From: Zobellella denitrificans
Lineage (GTDB): Bacteria > Pseudomonadota > Gammaproteobacteria > Enterobacterales > Aeromonadaceae
Direction of reading: 5' to 3'
Length of the DNA stretch: 44,556 nucleotides
Assembly: GCF_002237365.1 (NCBI RefSeq)
Contig: NZ_NMUO01000022.1
Location: 1 to 44,556, forward strand
The notes under the pieces are model-generated. The model saw only the letters and a program-made list of their open reading frames with translations, was not told the DNA's origin and did no database searches. This document shows positions 29,733 to 38,942 of the stretch, in pieces; within the stretch, counting starts at the first letter, position 1; each line of letters begins with the position of its first letter. Both the position numbers and the translations under genes were made by a program.

Positions 29733-30449
29733 ATGTCACACCTGAAAGCGGCCCCGGAGAGCGAGCAAAAATTGAGCAACCCCATTTCACGTCCCCCGAC
29801 CATCGAAGCTCTGCTGTCCCGGGCCGAACAACTGGCCGGCCTGCCCCTGGGCGAACTGGCCGGGCGGCTGGACCTGCCGGTGCCCGCCCACCTGCGGCGC
29901 GACAAGGGCTGGACGGGGCAACTGCTGGAACTGGCCCTGGGGGCCAGCGCCGGCTCCAAACCCGAACAGGACTTTCCCGAACTGGGTGTCGAGCTCAAGA
30001 GCATTCCCGTCGATGCCGCCGGCAAGCCGCTGGAAACCACCTTTGTCTGTGTGGCGCCGCTCACCGATATCGCCGGCCTGCGCTGGGAGCACAGTAATGT
30101 GCGCAACAAGCTGTCCCGGGTATTGTGGATACCGGTACTGGGGGAACGGGGAATCGCCCCCGGTGACAGGATCATCGGCCAGCCCCTGCTGTGGACACCC
30201 GACCTGGAGGAAGATCGACTGCTGCGCCAGGACTGGGAAGAGCTGATGGAACTGATAAGCCTGGGACGGGTGCAGGAGATCACCGCCCGCCACGGTCAGG
30301 TGCTGCAACTGCGGCCCAAGGCCGCCAACAGCCGGGCCCTGACCGAGGCGATCGGCCCTCGGGGGGAGCCGATCTTGACCTTGCCGCGGGGCTTCTACCT
30401 CAAGACCCCCTTCACCGGCGCCCTGCTGGCGCGCCACTTTATGCTGTAG
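29733..30449 (+). CDS. mutH: DNA mismatch repair endonuclease MutH
   Basis: Nicks the unmethylated strand at hemimethylated GATC sites when activated by MutS-MutL. The catalytic Asp80, Glu87 and Lys89 are in [19 protein letters not shown] (E. coli Asp70, Glu77, Lys79). [18 protein letters not shown] and the C-terminal [24 protein letters not shown] are strongly conserved. The longest frame has 238 residues; the 10-residue offset from E. coli leaves room for a shorter form starting at TTG 29772 with GGAGAG upstream (225 residues). MutH implies Dam methylation, consistent with the GATC cluster upstream. Confidence 0.96.
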   Translation: MSHLKAAPESEQKLSNPISRPPTIEALLSRAEQLAGLPLGELAGRLDLPVPAHLRRDKGWTGQLLELALGASAGSKPEQDFPELGVELKSIPVDAAGKPLETTFVCVAPLTDIAGLRWEHSNVRNKLSRVLWIPVLGERGIAPGDRIIGQPLLWTPDLEEDRLLRQDWEELMELISLGRVQEITARHGQVLQLRPKAANSRALTEAIGPRGEPILTLPRGFYLKTPFTGALLARHFML

Positions 30450-30495
30450 CCGCGAGGGGTGAGGCGCCAGGCCTCATGCCGCCGAGACAAGGCGC

Positions 30496-31662
30496 CTAAG
30501 CCGCCACCGGCTCACCGGCCTTGAGCCGCCAGATCAGCACCAACACCAGCAGTATCCAGGGAATCGCGAGGAGGTTGAGCCAGGCCCAGCCCAGCAGGGC
30601 GACGCCCTGGCCGGAGAAAAGGCTGCCCAGGGCGGCGGCACCGAACACCAGGAAATCGTTCATGCCCTGCACCTTGGCCTTCTCCGCCGGCTGGTAGCTG
30701 AAGGTCAGCAAATGGGTGGCGCCGATAAAGGTGAAGTTCCAGCCGATGCCGAGCCACAGCAGCCCCCACCAGTAATGCCAGAAGCCCTGGCCGGAAAGAT
30801 TGATCGCCACGCTCAGCAGCAGGGCGGCGCAGCCCCAGAGGATCACCCGGCGGGTGGTGAAGCGCCGGATCAGATGGCCGGTGAAAAAGGAAGGCACGAA
30901 CATGCCGAGCACATGCCACTGGATCACCAGGGCGGTGTCGGAAAAGTCGTGACGGTGGTGATCCATCGCCAGTGGGGTCGCGGTCATCAGCAGCACCATG
31001 ATGCCATAGCCGATCATGCCCGAGGCCACCGCCGCCAGCAACAGCGGCTGGCGGCACAGCTCGCCGTAGGAGCGCACCCGTTCCGCCTGGCTCACCGGCC
31101 GGGCCCTGGGCAGGGGCAGCAGCAGGATCAGCAGCAACGCCACCACATAGAGGCCGGACAGGCCGTAAAAGGCGCCGCCGTAGGGGTTGGCCGCATACCA
31201 GTCGCGGGACCAGACCGCCAGGTTGGGACCGAGCACCGCCGCCAGCACGCCACCGGCCATCACCAGGCTGATGGCCCTAGGATGCAGGCTGCTGTCGCAG
31301 GCTTCGAGGGCCGCGAAACGGTACTGCTGGCCCACTCCGATGGCGATGCCGATCAGGAAGGTGCCCAGGGTGAAGCCGGCCAGGCTGGTCGCCGCCAGTC
31401 CCTGCAGGGCCACCCAGGTGCCGAGCAAGCCGATTACATTGCCGAGCACGAAGCCGGTCTTGCGCCCCAGGGTCTGCATCAGGTGGGCGGCGGGCAGGGT
31501 GGAGAGGATCAGCCCCAGAAACTGGCAGGCCACCGGCAGGGTGATGAACAGGGGATCCGCCGCCAGGTGCTGGCCGATCAGCGCCGATACCGACACCAGC
31601 AGGATATTGCCCGACGCCAGCAGCGCCTGGGCGATGGCCAGGCCCCAAACGGTAATGGGCAT
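30496..31662 (-). CDS. Major facilitator superfamily permease, substrate unknown
   Basis: A 388-residue protein with about 12 hydrophobic segments. The motif-A-like loop LMQTLGRKTGFVLG lies between helices 2 and 3, and a second, RRFTTRRVILWG, after the central loop. Start 31662 (MPITVWGLAIAQALLASGN) has AAGGA seven bases upstream; an ATG eleven codons further upstream (31695) is open but has no ribosome site. It resembles the YbfB/arabinose-efflux-like group in general shape only, and I cannot name a substrate. It converges with mutH and follows the rplS terminator. Confidence 0.85.
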   Translation of the reverse strand: MPITVWGLAIAQALLASGNILLVSVSALIGQHLAADPLFITLPVACQFLGLILSTLPAAHLMQTLGRKTGFVLGNVIGLLGTWVALQGLAATSLAGFTLGTFLIGIAIGVGQQYRFAALEACDSSLHPRAISLVMAGGVLAAVLGPNLAVWSRDWYAANPYGGAFYGLSGLYVVALLLILLLPLPRARPVSQAERVRSYGELCRQPLLLAAVASGMIGYGIMVLLMTATPLAMDHHRHDFSDTALVIQWHVLGMFVPSFFTGHLIRRFTTRRVILWGCAALLLSVAINLSGQGFWHYWWGLLWLGIGWNFTFIGATHLLTFSYQPAEKAKVQGMNDFLVFGAAALGSLFSGQGVALLGWAWLNLLAIPWILLVLVLIWRLKAGEPVAA

Positions 31663-31763
31663 GGAAACATCCTTGAAATCAAAGGAAAGGATCATCCTAG
31701 CCAGTTTACCGGTAAATGGACAGCCCGCTCAGGCCATGAAAGATCCGGGATGGATGGAAAACG

Positions 31764-31790
31764 AAAAGGCCCGCAATCGCGGGCCTTTTT
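31764..31790 (-). terminator. Rho-independent terminator of the rpsP-rimM-trmD-rplS operon
   Basis: Stem GGCCCGC/GCGGGCC with loop AATC (31768-31785) and T-runs on the downstream (minus) side, 22 bp after the rplS stop. Confidence 0.85.
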
Positions 31791-31811
31791 CGACAGCCGA
31801 ACCGGCTTGGC

Positions 31812-32174
31812 TTATTTGCCGTTCTTGGCGGTAAGACGCTCTTTGATACGAGCAGACTTGCCGGCACGGTCGCGCAGGTAGTAAAGCTTGGCGCGGCGGA
31901 CGGCACCACGACGCTTCACTTCCACGCTGCCGATCAGCGGGCTGTGAGTCTGGAAGGTACGCTCAACGCCTTCACCGCTGGAGATCTTGCGTACGGTGAA
32001 GGAAGAGTGCAGACCGCGGTTACGCTTGGCGATGACCACGCCTTCGTAGGCCTGCAGACGCTCTTTGCCGCCTTCGGCAACGCGTACCTGTACGCGCACG
32101 GTATCACCCGGACCGAAGTCGGGGATATCTTTGCGCAATTGTTCTTCTTCAAGCTGCTTGATGATGTTGCTCAT
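31812..32174 (-). CDS. rplS: 50S ribosomal protein L19
   Basis: A 120-residue protein at the 30S-50S interface. [26 protein letters not shown] and the C-terminal [23 protein letters not shown] are diagnostic. It is last in rpsP-rimM-trmD-rplS, 32 bp after trmD, and is followed by a terminator. Codon choice is more biased than in neighbours, as expected for a ribosomal protein. Confidence 0.98.
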   Translation of the reverse strand: MSNIIKQLEEEQLRKDIPDFGPGDTVRVQVRVAEGGKERLQAYEGVVIAKRNRGLHSSFTVRKISSGEGVERTFQTHSPLIGSVEVKRRGAVRRAKLYYLRDRAGKSARIKERLTAKNGK

Positions 32175-32206
32175 GATATTTCCTTACCTAGGGTAAACTG
32201 AAAACT

Positions 32207-32953
32207 CTACTGCTTGCCGCGACAGTCGCGGACAAATTCGGCAAGAAGCTGCTCTTGCTCGTCAGTCAGAGCTAGGTTGTTCAAGAGTTCCGGCCTTCTT
32301 AACCAGGTCCGGCCCAACGACTGCTGCATTCGCCAGCGTGCCACCTCGGCGTGGTTGCCACTGAGCAACACTTTGGGAACGGCCATTCCCGCCAGTTGCT
32401 CCGGGCGCGTGTAGTGGGGATGATCCAGCAAACCTTCACTGAAGGAATCCTGCTCCGCACTCGCCATGTCGCCCAGGACGCCGGGCACCAGACGGGCCAC
32501 CGCATCGATCAGCACCATGGCCGGCAATTCGCCGCCACTGAGCACGTAATCGCCGACCGACCACTCTTCGTCGATATCGGCCTGGATGACGCGCTCATCC
32601 ACTCCTTCGTAGCGTCCCGCCACCAGGATCAGCTTCTCCTGGCCGGCCAGTTCGCGCACGCCTTGCTGGTCCAGCTTGCGGCCCTGGGGGGACAGGTAAA
32701 TCACCCTGGCTCCCTCGCCTGCCGCCGCCCGCGCCGCCGCGATGGCATCGCGCAGGGGCTGGACCATCATCAGCATTCCGGGCCCGCCCCCGTAGGGTCT
32801 GTCGTCGACAGTGCGGTGTCTGTCCCGGGTGAAATCCCGCGGATTCCAGCATTCAAATGTCAGCAGACCGTCCTTGACGGCCCTACCGGTTACTCCATAG
32901 TCGGATACTGCCCGGAACATCTCCGGGAAGAGGCTGACCACCCCTATCCACAT
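32207..32953 (-). CDS. trmD: tRNA (guanine-37-N1)-methyltransferase
   Basis: Methylates G37 next to the anticodon and prevents +1 frameshifting. It is a SPOUT knot enzyme of 248 residues. [37 protein letters not shown], the knot segment [14 protein letters not shown] and [24 protein letters not shown] with the catalytic Asp are visible. It is third in the rpsP operon. Confidence 0.98.
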   Translation of the reverse strand: MWIGVVSLFPEMFRAVSDYGVTGRAVKDGLLTFECWNPRDFTRDRHRTVDDRPYGGGPGMLMMVQPLRDAIAAARAAAGEGARVIYLSPQGRKLDQQGVRELAGQEKLILVAGRYEGVDERVIQADIDEEWSVGDYVLSGGELPAMVLIDAVARLVPGVLGDMASAEQDSFSEGLLDHPHYTRPEQLAGMAVPKVLLSGNHAEVARWRMQQSLGRTWLRRPELLNNLALTDEQEQLLAEFVRDCRGKQ

Positions 32954-32980
32954 GATTCTCTCCGCGCGGTGCGACTGGAA

Positions 32981-33502
32981 TTAAAAATCCGGATCCCAAT
33001 CAATTTCGATGATTTTGTCCTGAAGGTTCACGGACTTGATCACCTGATCTTCCAAAAACGGGATCAACCGTTCCCGTTGACCAAATGCATCGTTGGCATT
33101 GGCTTTGACCACCAGCACGTCGTTGGAGCCGGTTTCCATCAGTTGCTCCACCAGGCCGAAATCATAGCCCCTGGTGTTGAGCACCCGACAACCGATCAGA
33201 TCGCGCCAGTAAAATTCATCTTCCGGCAGGGGCGGAAATGCATCCGCGCTTACCGCGATGTCGACACCGGTCAGTGCCTGGGCCTCTTCCCGCTGGTCGA
33301 TATCGGCCAGCTTGCAGATGAGCCCCTTGTTGTGACGCTTCCACCCAGTCACCTGGATTTCGCGCCAGCCTTTGCCATCTCTCACCAGCCAGGGCCGGTA
33401 ATCGAAAATGCCTTCCGGCTGGTCGGTAAAGGAGTTGACCTTCAACCAACCTTTAATGCCGTAAACGGCGCCCAGTTGGCCTACTACTACAGGTTCGCTC
33501 AC
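32981..33502 (-). CDS. rimM: Ribosome maturation factor RimM
   Basis: A 173-residue assembly factor that binds S19 and matures the 30S head. It has an N-terminal RimM domain ([23 protein letters not shown]) and a C-terminal PRC-barrel ([43 protein letters not shown]). It lies between rpsP and trmD with gaps of 23 and 27 bp. Confidence 0.97.
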   Translation of the reverse strand: MSEPVVVGQLGAVYGIKGWLKVNSFTDQPEGIFDYRPWLVRDGKGWREIQVTGWKRHNKGLICKLADIDQREEAQALTGVDIAVSADAFPPLPEDEFYWRDLIGCRVLNTRGYDFGLVEQLMETGSNDVLVVKANANDAFGQRERLIPFLEDQVIKSVNLQDKIIEIDWDPDF

Positions 33503-33525
33503 CTTAACTCCCTACCCGTCAAGAC

Positions 33526-33777
33526 TCAGGCTGCGGCTTTGGCAGCGTCTTTGATCAGCTTGGCTACGCGATCGGACACGTTGGCGCCCTGGCCTACCCA
33601 GTGATTGATGCGCTCCAGGTCCAGACGCAGTTTTTCTGCCTGGCCGGAAGCGATCGGGTTGAAGAAGCCAACGCGCTCGATGAAACGGCCATCGCGGGCG
33701 TAGCGGCTGTCAGCAACGACTACTTGGTAGAACGGACGCTTTTTCGCGCCACCACGTTGTAAACGAATGGTTACCAT
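33526..33777 (-). CDS. rpsP: 30S ribosomal protein S16
   Basis: An 83-residue protein, [25 protein letters not shown], then [12 protein letters not shown]. First gene of the operon rpsP-rimM-trmD-rplS. It lies downstream of ffh on the same strand after a 122-bp spacer holding a hairpin, so it may have its own promoter. Confidence 0.98.
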   Translation of the reverse strand: MVTIRLQRGGAKKRPFYQVVVADSRYARDGRFIERVGFFNPIASGQAEKLRLDLERINHWVGQGANVSDRVAKLIKDAAKAAA

Positions 33778-33806
33778 ACCGTCCTCTATTTACTTGAAAC
33801 AAACAA

Positions 33807-33827
33807 GGTTCGCAGACAATGCGAACC
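33807..33827 (-). terminator. Hairpin between ffh and rpsP
   Basis: A perfect 8-bp stem GGTTCGCA/TGCGAACC with a GACAA/TTGTC loop, followed on the minus strand by TTGTTTGTTT. It may end ffh transcription or act in the rpsP leader. A second small stem, CGGCTTA/TAAGCCG, lies just upstream (33829-33844). Confidence 0.6.
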
Positions 33828-33899
33828 CCGGCTTAAAATAAGCCGCGCAATTGTACTCCGATCCGGCGAGAATGCAACCGGCTTGGCCCGGCCCCGGCC

Positions 33900-35282
33900 T
33901 CAGAAGGGACCGCGCCGACCGCCGCCCAGTCCGCCCGGGCCCATCAGTCCCTGCATCTGGCTCATCATCTTGCGCATGCCGCCCTTGCCGGACATCTTCT
34001 TCATCATCTTCTGCATCTGGGTGAACTGCTTGAGCAGCTTGTTGACCTCCTGCACATCGGTGCCGGAACCCAGGGCGATGCGGCGCTTGCGCGACCCCTT
34101 GATCAGATCCGGATGGCGGCGCTCCTTCGGCGTCATGGAGTTGATGATGGCCTCCATCCGCACCGTCAGCTTGTCGTTGACCTGATCCTTGACGTTGTCC
34201 GGCAGCTGGTTCATGCCCGGCAGCTTGTCCATCAGGCTCATCATGCCGCCCATGTTGCGCATCTGCACCAGTTGGTCGCGGAAGTCCTCCAGATCGAAGC
34301 CCTTGCCCTTTTTCAGCTTCTGGGCCATTTCGGCCGCCTTGCCCTTGTCCACCGAACGCTCCATCTGGTCGATGAGCGAGAGCACGTCGCCCATGCCGAG
34401 GATACGCGAGGCGATGCGGTCCGGGTGGAAGGGCTCCAGGGCGTCGGTCTTTTCGCCGACACCGATGAACTTGATCGGCTTGCCGGTGATGTGGCGCACC
34501 GACAGGGCGGCACCGCCCCGGGCATCGCCGTCCGCCTTGGTGAGGATGACACCGGTCAGCGGCAGCGCCTCGCTGAACGCCTTGGCGGTATTGGCCGCGT
34601 CCTGGCCGGTCATGGCGTCCACCACGAACAGGGTTTCGACAGGCTCGATGGCCGCGTGCAGCTGCTGGATCTCGGCCATCATCTCTTCGTCCACGTGCAG
34701 CCGGCCAGCGGTATCCACCAGCACCACGTCGAAGAACTGCTTGCGGGCATGGTCCACGGCATTGCGGCCGATGTCCACCGGCTTCTGGTCCGCCCGGCTG
34801 GGGAAGCATTCCACCCCCAGATCCGCCGCCAGGGTCTCCAGCTGCTTGATCGCCGCCGGCCGGTAGACGTCGGCGCTCACCACCAGCACCTTCTTCTTGT
34901 GCCGTTCCTTCAGGAACTTGGCCAGCTTGCCCACCGAGGTGGTCTTACCGGCCCCCTGCAGGCCCGCCATCAGGATCACCGCCGGCGGAGTGACCGCCAG
35001 GTTGAGCGCCTCGTTGGCCTCGCCCATCACCGCCACCAGCTCGGCGTTGACTATCTTGATGAAGGCCTGGCCCGGGCTCAGGGACTTGGAAACCTCCTGG
35101 CCCACCGCCCGTTCCTTGACCCGGTTGACGAAGTCCCGCACCACCGGCAGGGCCACGTCGGCCTCCAGCAGGGCCATGCGCACCTCGCGCAGGGTCTCTT
35201 TGATATTTTCTTCGGTGAGGCGCCCGCGGCCGCTGATGTTCTTCAGGGTGCGCGACAACCGTTCGGTGAGATTTTCAAACAT
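33900..35282 (-). CDS. ffh: Signal recognition particle protein Ffh
   Basis: A GTPase that with 4.5S RNA targets inner-membrane proteins co-translationally. The N domain is about 1-90; the G domain has G1 GLQGAGKTT at 107-115, DTAGRLHVDEEMM, and TKADGDARGGAAL. The C-terminal methionine-rich M domain (about 330-460: QMRNMGGMMSLMDKLPGM, FTQMQKMMKKMSGKGG, then a Gly-rich tail) binds the signal sequence and RNA. Length is 460. It diverges from ypjD, the classic ffh/ypjD arrangement, with rpsP downstream. Confidence 0.98.
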   Translation of the reverse strand: MFENLTERLSRTLKNISGRGRLTEENIKETLREVRMALLEADVALPVVRDFVNRVKERAVGQEVSKSLSPGQAFIKIVNAELVAVMGEANEALNLAVTPPAVILMAGLQGAGKTTSVGKLAKFLKERHKKKVLVVSADVYRPAAIKQLETLAADLGVECFPSRADQKPVDIGRNAVDHARKQFFDVVLVDTAGRLHVDEEMMAEIQQLHAAIEPVETLFVVDAMTGQDAANTAKAFSEALPLTGVILTKADGDARGGAALSVRHITGKPIKFIGVGEKTDALEPFHPDRIASRILGMGDVLSLIDQMERSVDKGKAAEMAQKLKKGKGFDLEDFRDQLVQMRNMGGMMSLMDKLPGMNQLPDNVKDQVNDKLTVRMEAIINSMTPKERRHPDLIKGSRKRRIALGSGTDVQEVNKLLKQFTQMQKMMKKMSGKGGMRKMMSQMQGLMGPGGLGGGRRGPF

Positions 35283-35314
35283 GACTGAGTCCGCAATTGG
35301 CGAAAATTGCGACC

Positions 35315-35384
35315 AGTATACCCAAGTTGCCGGCCGAACTTAAGCGACCTCAGGTAGCGACATGGCTTCCCTTGGGGGTATACT
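35315..35384. promoter_or_regulatory. Divergent ffh / ypjD promoter region
   Basis: Two TATACT -10 hexamers face away from each other: on the minus strand (plus coordinates 35315-35320, with a weak TTAAGT -35 at 17 bp) for ffh, and on the plus strand at 35379-35384 for ypjD. Both sit in the same GGGTATACTGG context. No good -35 is seen for ypjD. Start sites are inferred only. Confidence 0.45.
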
Positions 35385-35427
35385 GGCCGTCCTTCTTTAT
35401 TTTACCGGTTAATGGCTTACGTTCACT

Positions 35428-36216
35428 ATGGAATTGCTTGCTGTATTGGCGATGGCCTTTTATCTGTTGGCGGCCTTCGCCTGTGTGCACCATCTGCTCA
35501 ACCCCCACAGCCAGAGCCGCCGCTATGGCCTGCTGGCCGCGCTGTTCGCGCTGGGCCTGCATGGGCTCTGGCTGTTCGACACCGTGGTGCTGGTTCCCGG
35601 CCAGAACCTGAGCATGCTCAACGTGGCCTCCGTCGTCAGCCTGATCATCTGTGCACTGATGACCCTGCTGGTCAGCCGGTTCAACGTCTGGCTGCTGATG
35701 CCGCTGGTCTACGGCTTTGCCGGCCTGCTGCTGGCGGCGGACCTGCTGTTGCCGAGCTACTATGGCATGCATCTGGAAACCCGTCCGGCGGTGCTGCTGC
35801 ACATCGGCCTGGGGCTTATCTCCTACTCCCTGCTGGTGATCGCCTGCCTGCTCGCCATCCTGCTGGGTTTTCTCGACAACCGGCTGAAAAAGCACAAGCT
35901 GTCCAACCTGCCGGCGATGCCGCCGCTGATGACCATAGAACGCTACCTGTTCCGCCTCATCTTCGTCGGGGTGGTGCTGCTGACCCTGTCCATCTCCAGC
36001 GGGCTCTTCTTCCTGCAGGAGATGTTCAGCCCCGGCAAGGCCCACAAGGCCATCCTCACCATACTGGCCTGGTGCGTCTATGTCGGCCTGCTGTGGGGAC
36101 ACCACCGCCTCGGCTGGCGCGGACGCAAGGTGATCTGGACCAGCGTGGCCGGCAGCGTATTGCTGACCCTGGCCTATTTCGGCAGCCGTTTCGTGCGCGA
36201 GGTACTGCTGGGTTAG
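35428..36216 (+). CDS. ypjD: Cytochrome c assembly-like inner membrane protein YpjD
   Basis: A 262-residue protein with about eight hydrophobic helices of the CcsA/CcmC/ResC type, including a GLHGLWLFDTVVL segment with a conserved His and LLHIGLGLISYSLLVIACLLAILLGF. Divergent from ffh and followed by the CNNM gene, as in E. coli (ypjD-yfjD). The family handles haem in cytochrome c maturation, but E. coli YpjD itself has no firmly established role, so the function is uncertain. Confidence 0.88.
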   Translation: MELLAVLAMAFYLLAAFACVHHLLNPHSQSRRYGLLAALFALGLHGLWLFDTVVLVPGQNLSMLNVASVVSLIICALMTLLVSRFNVWLLMPLVYGFAGLLLAADLLLPSYYGMHLETRPAVLLHIGLGLISYSLLVIACLLAILLGFLDNRLKKHKLSNLPAMPPLMTIERYLFRLIFVGVVLLTLSISSGLFFLQEMFSPGKAHKAILTILAWCVYVGLLWGHHRLGWRGRKVIWTSVAGSVLLTLAYFGSRFVREVLLG

Positions 36217-36283
36217 CCGCGACTTGACAGTACCGGCCTAAACCCTTAGAAATTGATCAGCTTTTTTACACAGGACGGTCTGC

Positions 36284-37552
36284 TTGGACGACATATCCAC
36301 GGGTACCCTTACCGGTATCCTGATAGCCTTACTCTTTATCTCCGCCTTTTTTTCCAGTTCCGAAACCGGCATGATGTCGCTCAACCGTTATCGGTTGCGC
36401 CACCTGGCCCAGAACAAGCACAAATCCGCCACCCGGGTCGAAAAACTGCTGGCCCGCCCCGACCGGCTGATCGGCCTGATCCTGATCGGCAACAACCTGG
36501 TCAACATACTGGCGTCGGCCATCGCCACCCTGATCGCCATCCGCCTGTTCGGCGACTACGGCGTGGCCGTGGCCACCATCGCCCTGACCATAGTGGTGCT
36601 GATCTTCGCCGAAGTCACCCCCAAAACCCTGGCGGCGCTCTATCCGGAACGGGTCGCCTTTCCGGCCTCCTTTCTGCTCAAGCCGCTGATGGTGCTGCTC
36701 TACCCGGCGGTGTGGACCATCAACGCCATCTCCAACGGCCTGTTGGCGCTGCTGCGCATCAATCCCCAGGGCCGGGAGGATACCGCCATCAGCTCGGAGG
36801 AGCTGCGCACCATCGTCAACGAGGCCGGCGCCCTGATCCCCCGCCGCCACCAGGACATGCTGGTGTCCATCCTGGATCTGGAAAAGGTGACGGTGGACGA
36901 CATCATGGTGCCGCGCAACGAGATCTACGGCATCGACGTGACCCAGGACTGGAAGACCATCAGCCGGCGGCTGCTGCAGAGCCCGCACACCAAGGTCCTG
37001 CTGTACCGGGACAGCATCGACGACGCCCTGGGCTTTATCCATGCCCGCGACGCCCTGCGCCTGCTGGCCAAGGAGGAGTTCAGCAAGTCGAGCCTGATGC
37101 GGGCGGTGCGCGAAATCTACTACATCCCCGAGGCCACCCCGCTCAACGTGCAGTTGCTCAAGTTCCAGCGCAACAAGGAGCGCATCGGCCTTATCGTGGA
37201 TGAATACGGCGACATCCAGGGCCTGGTCACCCTGGACGACATTCTGGAGGAGATCGTCGGCGATTTCACCACCACCATCAGCCCGACCCTGAGCGACGAG
37301 ATCAAGCCCCAGGAGGACGGCTCCTACCTGATCGAGGGCTCGGCCAGCATCAGGGACATCAACAAGGAACTGGGCTGGGCGCTGCCCACCGACGGCCCCC
37401 GCTCCCTCAACGGTTTGATCCTGGAATACCTGGAAGAGATCCCCCAGGCCAATATAGGCCTGCGGCTGGCGGGTTACCCCATCGAAATACTGGAAGTGGA
37501 AAACAACATGGTGAAACTGGCCCGGGTGCTGCCCCAATACTACCGGTCCTGA
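36284..37552 (+). CDS. yfjD: CNNM/CorC-family membrane protein with CBS pair (YfjD-like), TTG start
   Basis: A 422-residue protein. An N-terminal DUF21/CNNM transmembrane domain (about 1-185; SSETGMMSLNRYRLRHLAQ, FAEVTPKTLAALYPE) is followed by a tandem CBS pair (about 205-330; VDDIMVPRNEIYGID, LIVDEYGDIQGLVTLDDILEEIVGDF) and a CorC/HlyC C-terminal domain. Relatives are linked to Mg2+ or Co2+ efflux and transport. The start at 36284 is TTG with AGGACGG upstream. It ends 2 bp before the nsrR stop on the opposite strand. Confidence 0.88.
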   Translation: MDDISTGTLTGILIALLFISAFFSSSETGMMSLNRYRLRHLAQNKHKSATRVEKLLARPDRLIGLILIGNNLVNILASAIATLIAIRLFGDYGVAVATIALTIVVLIFAEVTPKTLAALYPERVAFPASFLLKPLMVLLYPAVWTINAISNGLLALLRINPQGREDTAISSEELRTIVNEAGALIPRRHQDMLVSILDLEKVTVDDIMVPRNEIYGIDVTQDWKTISRRLLQSPHTKVLLYRDSIDDALGFIHARDALRLLAKEEFSKSSLMRAVREIYYIPEATPLNVQLLKFQRNKERIGLIVDEYGDIQGLVTLDDILEEIVGDFTTTISPTLSDEIKPQEDGSYLIEGSASIRDINKELGWALPTDGPRSLNGLILEYLEEIPQANIGLRLAGYPIEILEVENNMVKLARVLPQYYRS

Positions 37553-37554
37553 GT

Positions 37555-38004
37555 TCAGGCCTGACTGGCACGCGGCTCGAGCTGCCTGAAGATCACCGTC
37601 AGTTCGTCCCTGTTGCCCACCAGGTCGGCCAGGGTATAGCTTTCCATCACCCGTAGAAAGGCTTCCATCGCCAGCTGAAGGGCATCCTTCAGGCGACAGG
37701 CGGGCACCAGGTAACAGGCCGGGCTGCCGCAGTCGATGCCCCTGAGGTTGTGTTCCAGGCTGCGGATCACCTGCCCGATATTGATGTCTTCCGGCGCCCG
37801 GGCCAGGCGGATACCGCCATTCTTGCCCCGTACCGCATGGATGTAGCCTTCCCGCGCCAGCTGGTTGACCACCTTGACCATGTGGTTGCGGGACACATCG
37901 TACAGCCTGGAGACATGGGCGACGCTGGTCAGTTCGCCCCTGGGCAGGGTGGCCAGGTACATCATGGCTCTCAGTCCGAAATCGGTATAGGTGGTCAGCT
38001 TCAT
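37555..38004 (-). CDS. nsrR: Nitric oxide-sensing Rrf2-family repressor NsrR
   Basis: A 149-residue Rrf2 regulator: winged helix MKLTTYTDFGLRAMMYLATLP, recognition helix VSRLYDVSRNHMVKVVNQLAREGYIHAVRGKNGG, and the Fe-S ligands Cys92, Cys97 and Cys103 (GIDCGSPACYLVPACRL) with the spacing of E. coli NsrR (91, 96, 102). It represses NO-detoxification genes until its cluster is nitrosylated. In enterics nsrR precedes rnr; here the two are about 34 kb apart and nsrR stands alone. Two dyads lie upstream. Confidence 0.93.
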   Translation of the reverse strand: MKLTTYTDFGLRAMMYLATLPRGELTSVAHVSRLYDVSRNHMVKVVNQLAREGYIHAVRGKNGGIRLARAPEDINIGQVIRSLEHNLRGIDCGSPACYLVPACRLKDALQLAMEAFLRVMESYTLADLVGNRDELTVIFRQLEPRASQA

Positions 38005-38051
38005 TCAGCGGGTATCCTGGGTCGGCGGCTAATATATATACATGATACACA

Positions 38052-38079
38052 TTAGTGCACTAAGGTGACATGAAATGTC
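38052..38079. promoter_or_regulatory. Two dyad-symmetric sites upstream of nsrR
   Basis: TTAGTGCACTAA (38052-38063) is a perfect 12-bp palindrome, and GACATGAAATGTC (38067-38079) has perfect 5-bp arms around GAA. The AT-rich TATATATA (38033-38041 region) closer to nsrR is a likely -10. These may be operators for NsrR itself or another regulator. Confidence 0.45.
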
Positions 38080-38140
38080 GGCGATGACAAGCGCGTCCCG
38101 GTAGCGGGCGCCGGAGCACGACGCCCGCCGGCATTCCGGT

Positions 38141-38797
38141 TCAGAACAGCAGCTGGTGGTTCAGCTCCTTGACCTTGTGGGGCGGCATGCGGGCGGCCAG
38201 GCCCTGGCTCAGGCGCTCCGCCTCCCGGTGCCGGGCCGGATCGGCGGTGACTATCTGCTTCAGCCACAGATAGGCCTGGGGATAGTCCAGCGGGCTGCCG
38301 GCGCCCTCCAGCAGCCAGCGGGCCCAGGTGAACTGGGCCTTCTCGAAGCCCAGGCTGGCGGCCTCCTGCATCAGGGGCGCGGCCCGCTCCCGGTTCTGCT
38401 GCACCAGGGTGCCGCTGTAGTAATACCGGCCCAGCTGTTCCAGCGCCGCCGGCAAGCCCTGCTCCGCCGCCTTCCAGATCATCGCCATGCCCCGCCGTGG
38501 CTGTTTGGGCACACAGACCCCCCAGGCCAGCATGTCCCCCCACAGGAACTGGTAGGAAGGCAGCCGCAGTACCTCGGCCCTGGCCTCGATATCCTGCACC
38601 AGTTGACAGTTATCCTTGTCCCGCACCTGCTGCAGGTGGCGGTTGTCGTTGATCCAGCGGATCAGCTCGTGCTCCTCGTACAGGGGCACGGCCCTGAGAT
38701 CGTCGGTCGCGACCGTGCCGGAGGCAGCCGGATCCCGCTCTTGGGCAAAGGCCTGCAGGCTGCAGCACAGCAATAGTAAACAGGATATTCGCTTCAT
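38141..38797 (-). CDS. motX: Sodium-type flagellar motor protein MotX
   Basis: A 218-residue periplasmic protein with a signal peptide (MKRISCLLLLCCSLQAFAQ) and Sel1/TPR-like repeats. The segments DNCQLVQDIEARAEVLRLPSYQF and LPAALEQLGRYYYSGTLVQQNRERA, and the C-terminal GSPLDYPQAYLW, match Vibrio MotX. MotX and MotY form the T ring around the polar flagellum basal body and recruit the PomA/PomB Na+ stator (established in Vibrio). It has a perfect AGGAGG ribosome site seven bases before the ATG. As in Vibrio it stands alone, away from flagellar operons. Confidence 0.88.
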   Translation of the reverse strand: MKRISCLLLLCCSLQAFAQERDPAASGTVATDDLRAVPLYEEHELIRWINDNRHLQQVRDKDNCQLVQDIEARAEVLRLPSYQFLWGDMLAWGVCVPKQPRRGMAMIWKAAEQGLPAALEQLGRYYYSGTLVQQNRERAAPLMQEAASLGFEKAQFTWARWLLEGAGSPLDYPQAYLWLKQIVTADPARHREAERLSQGLAARMPPHKVKELNHQLLF

Positions 38798-38942
38798 CGG
38801 TCGTCCTCCTGGGCTATCTATCGGCGCCGCCTGGCAAAGGTTGAGCCTTGTGTAACGTTTTGTAAGAAACTGTTGCTTTGTTACCGATAAACGCCGGCGA
38901 AATGCGCACTCGATCCCCCTTTTTACACTCCGGGTTGCACAA

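Noticed and set aside
29414-30283. Minus-strand frame opposite mutH and into the spacer
   Set aside because: Serine/proline/arginine-rich antisense translation of mutH; it crosses the DnaA-box spacer without any motif.
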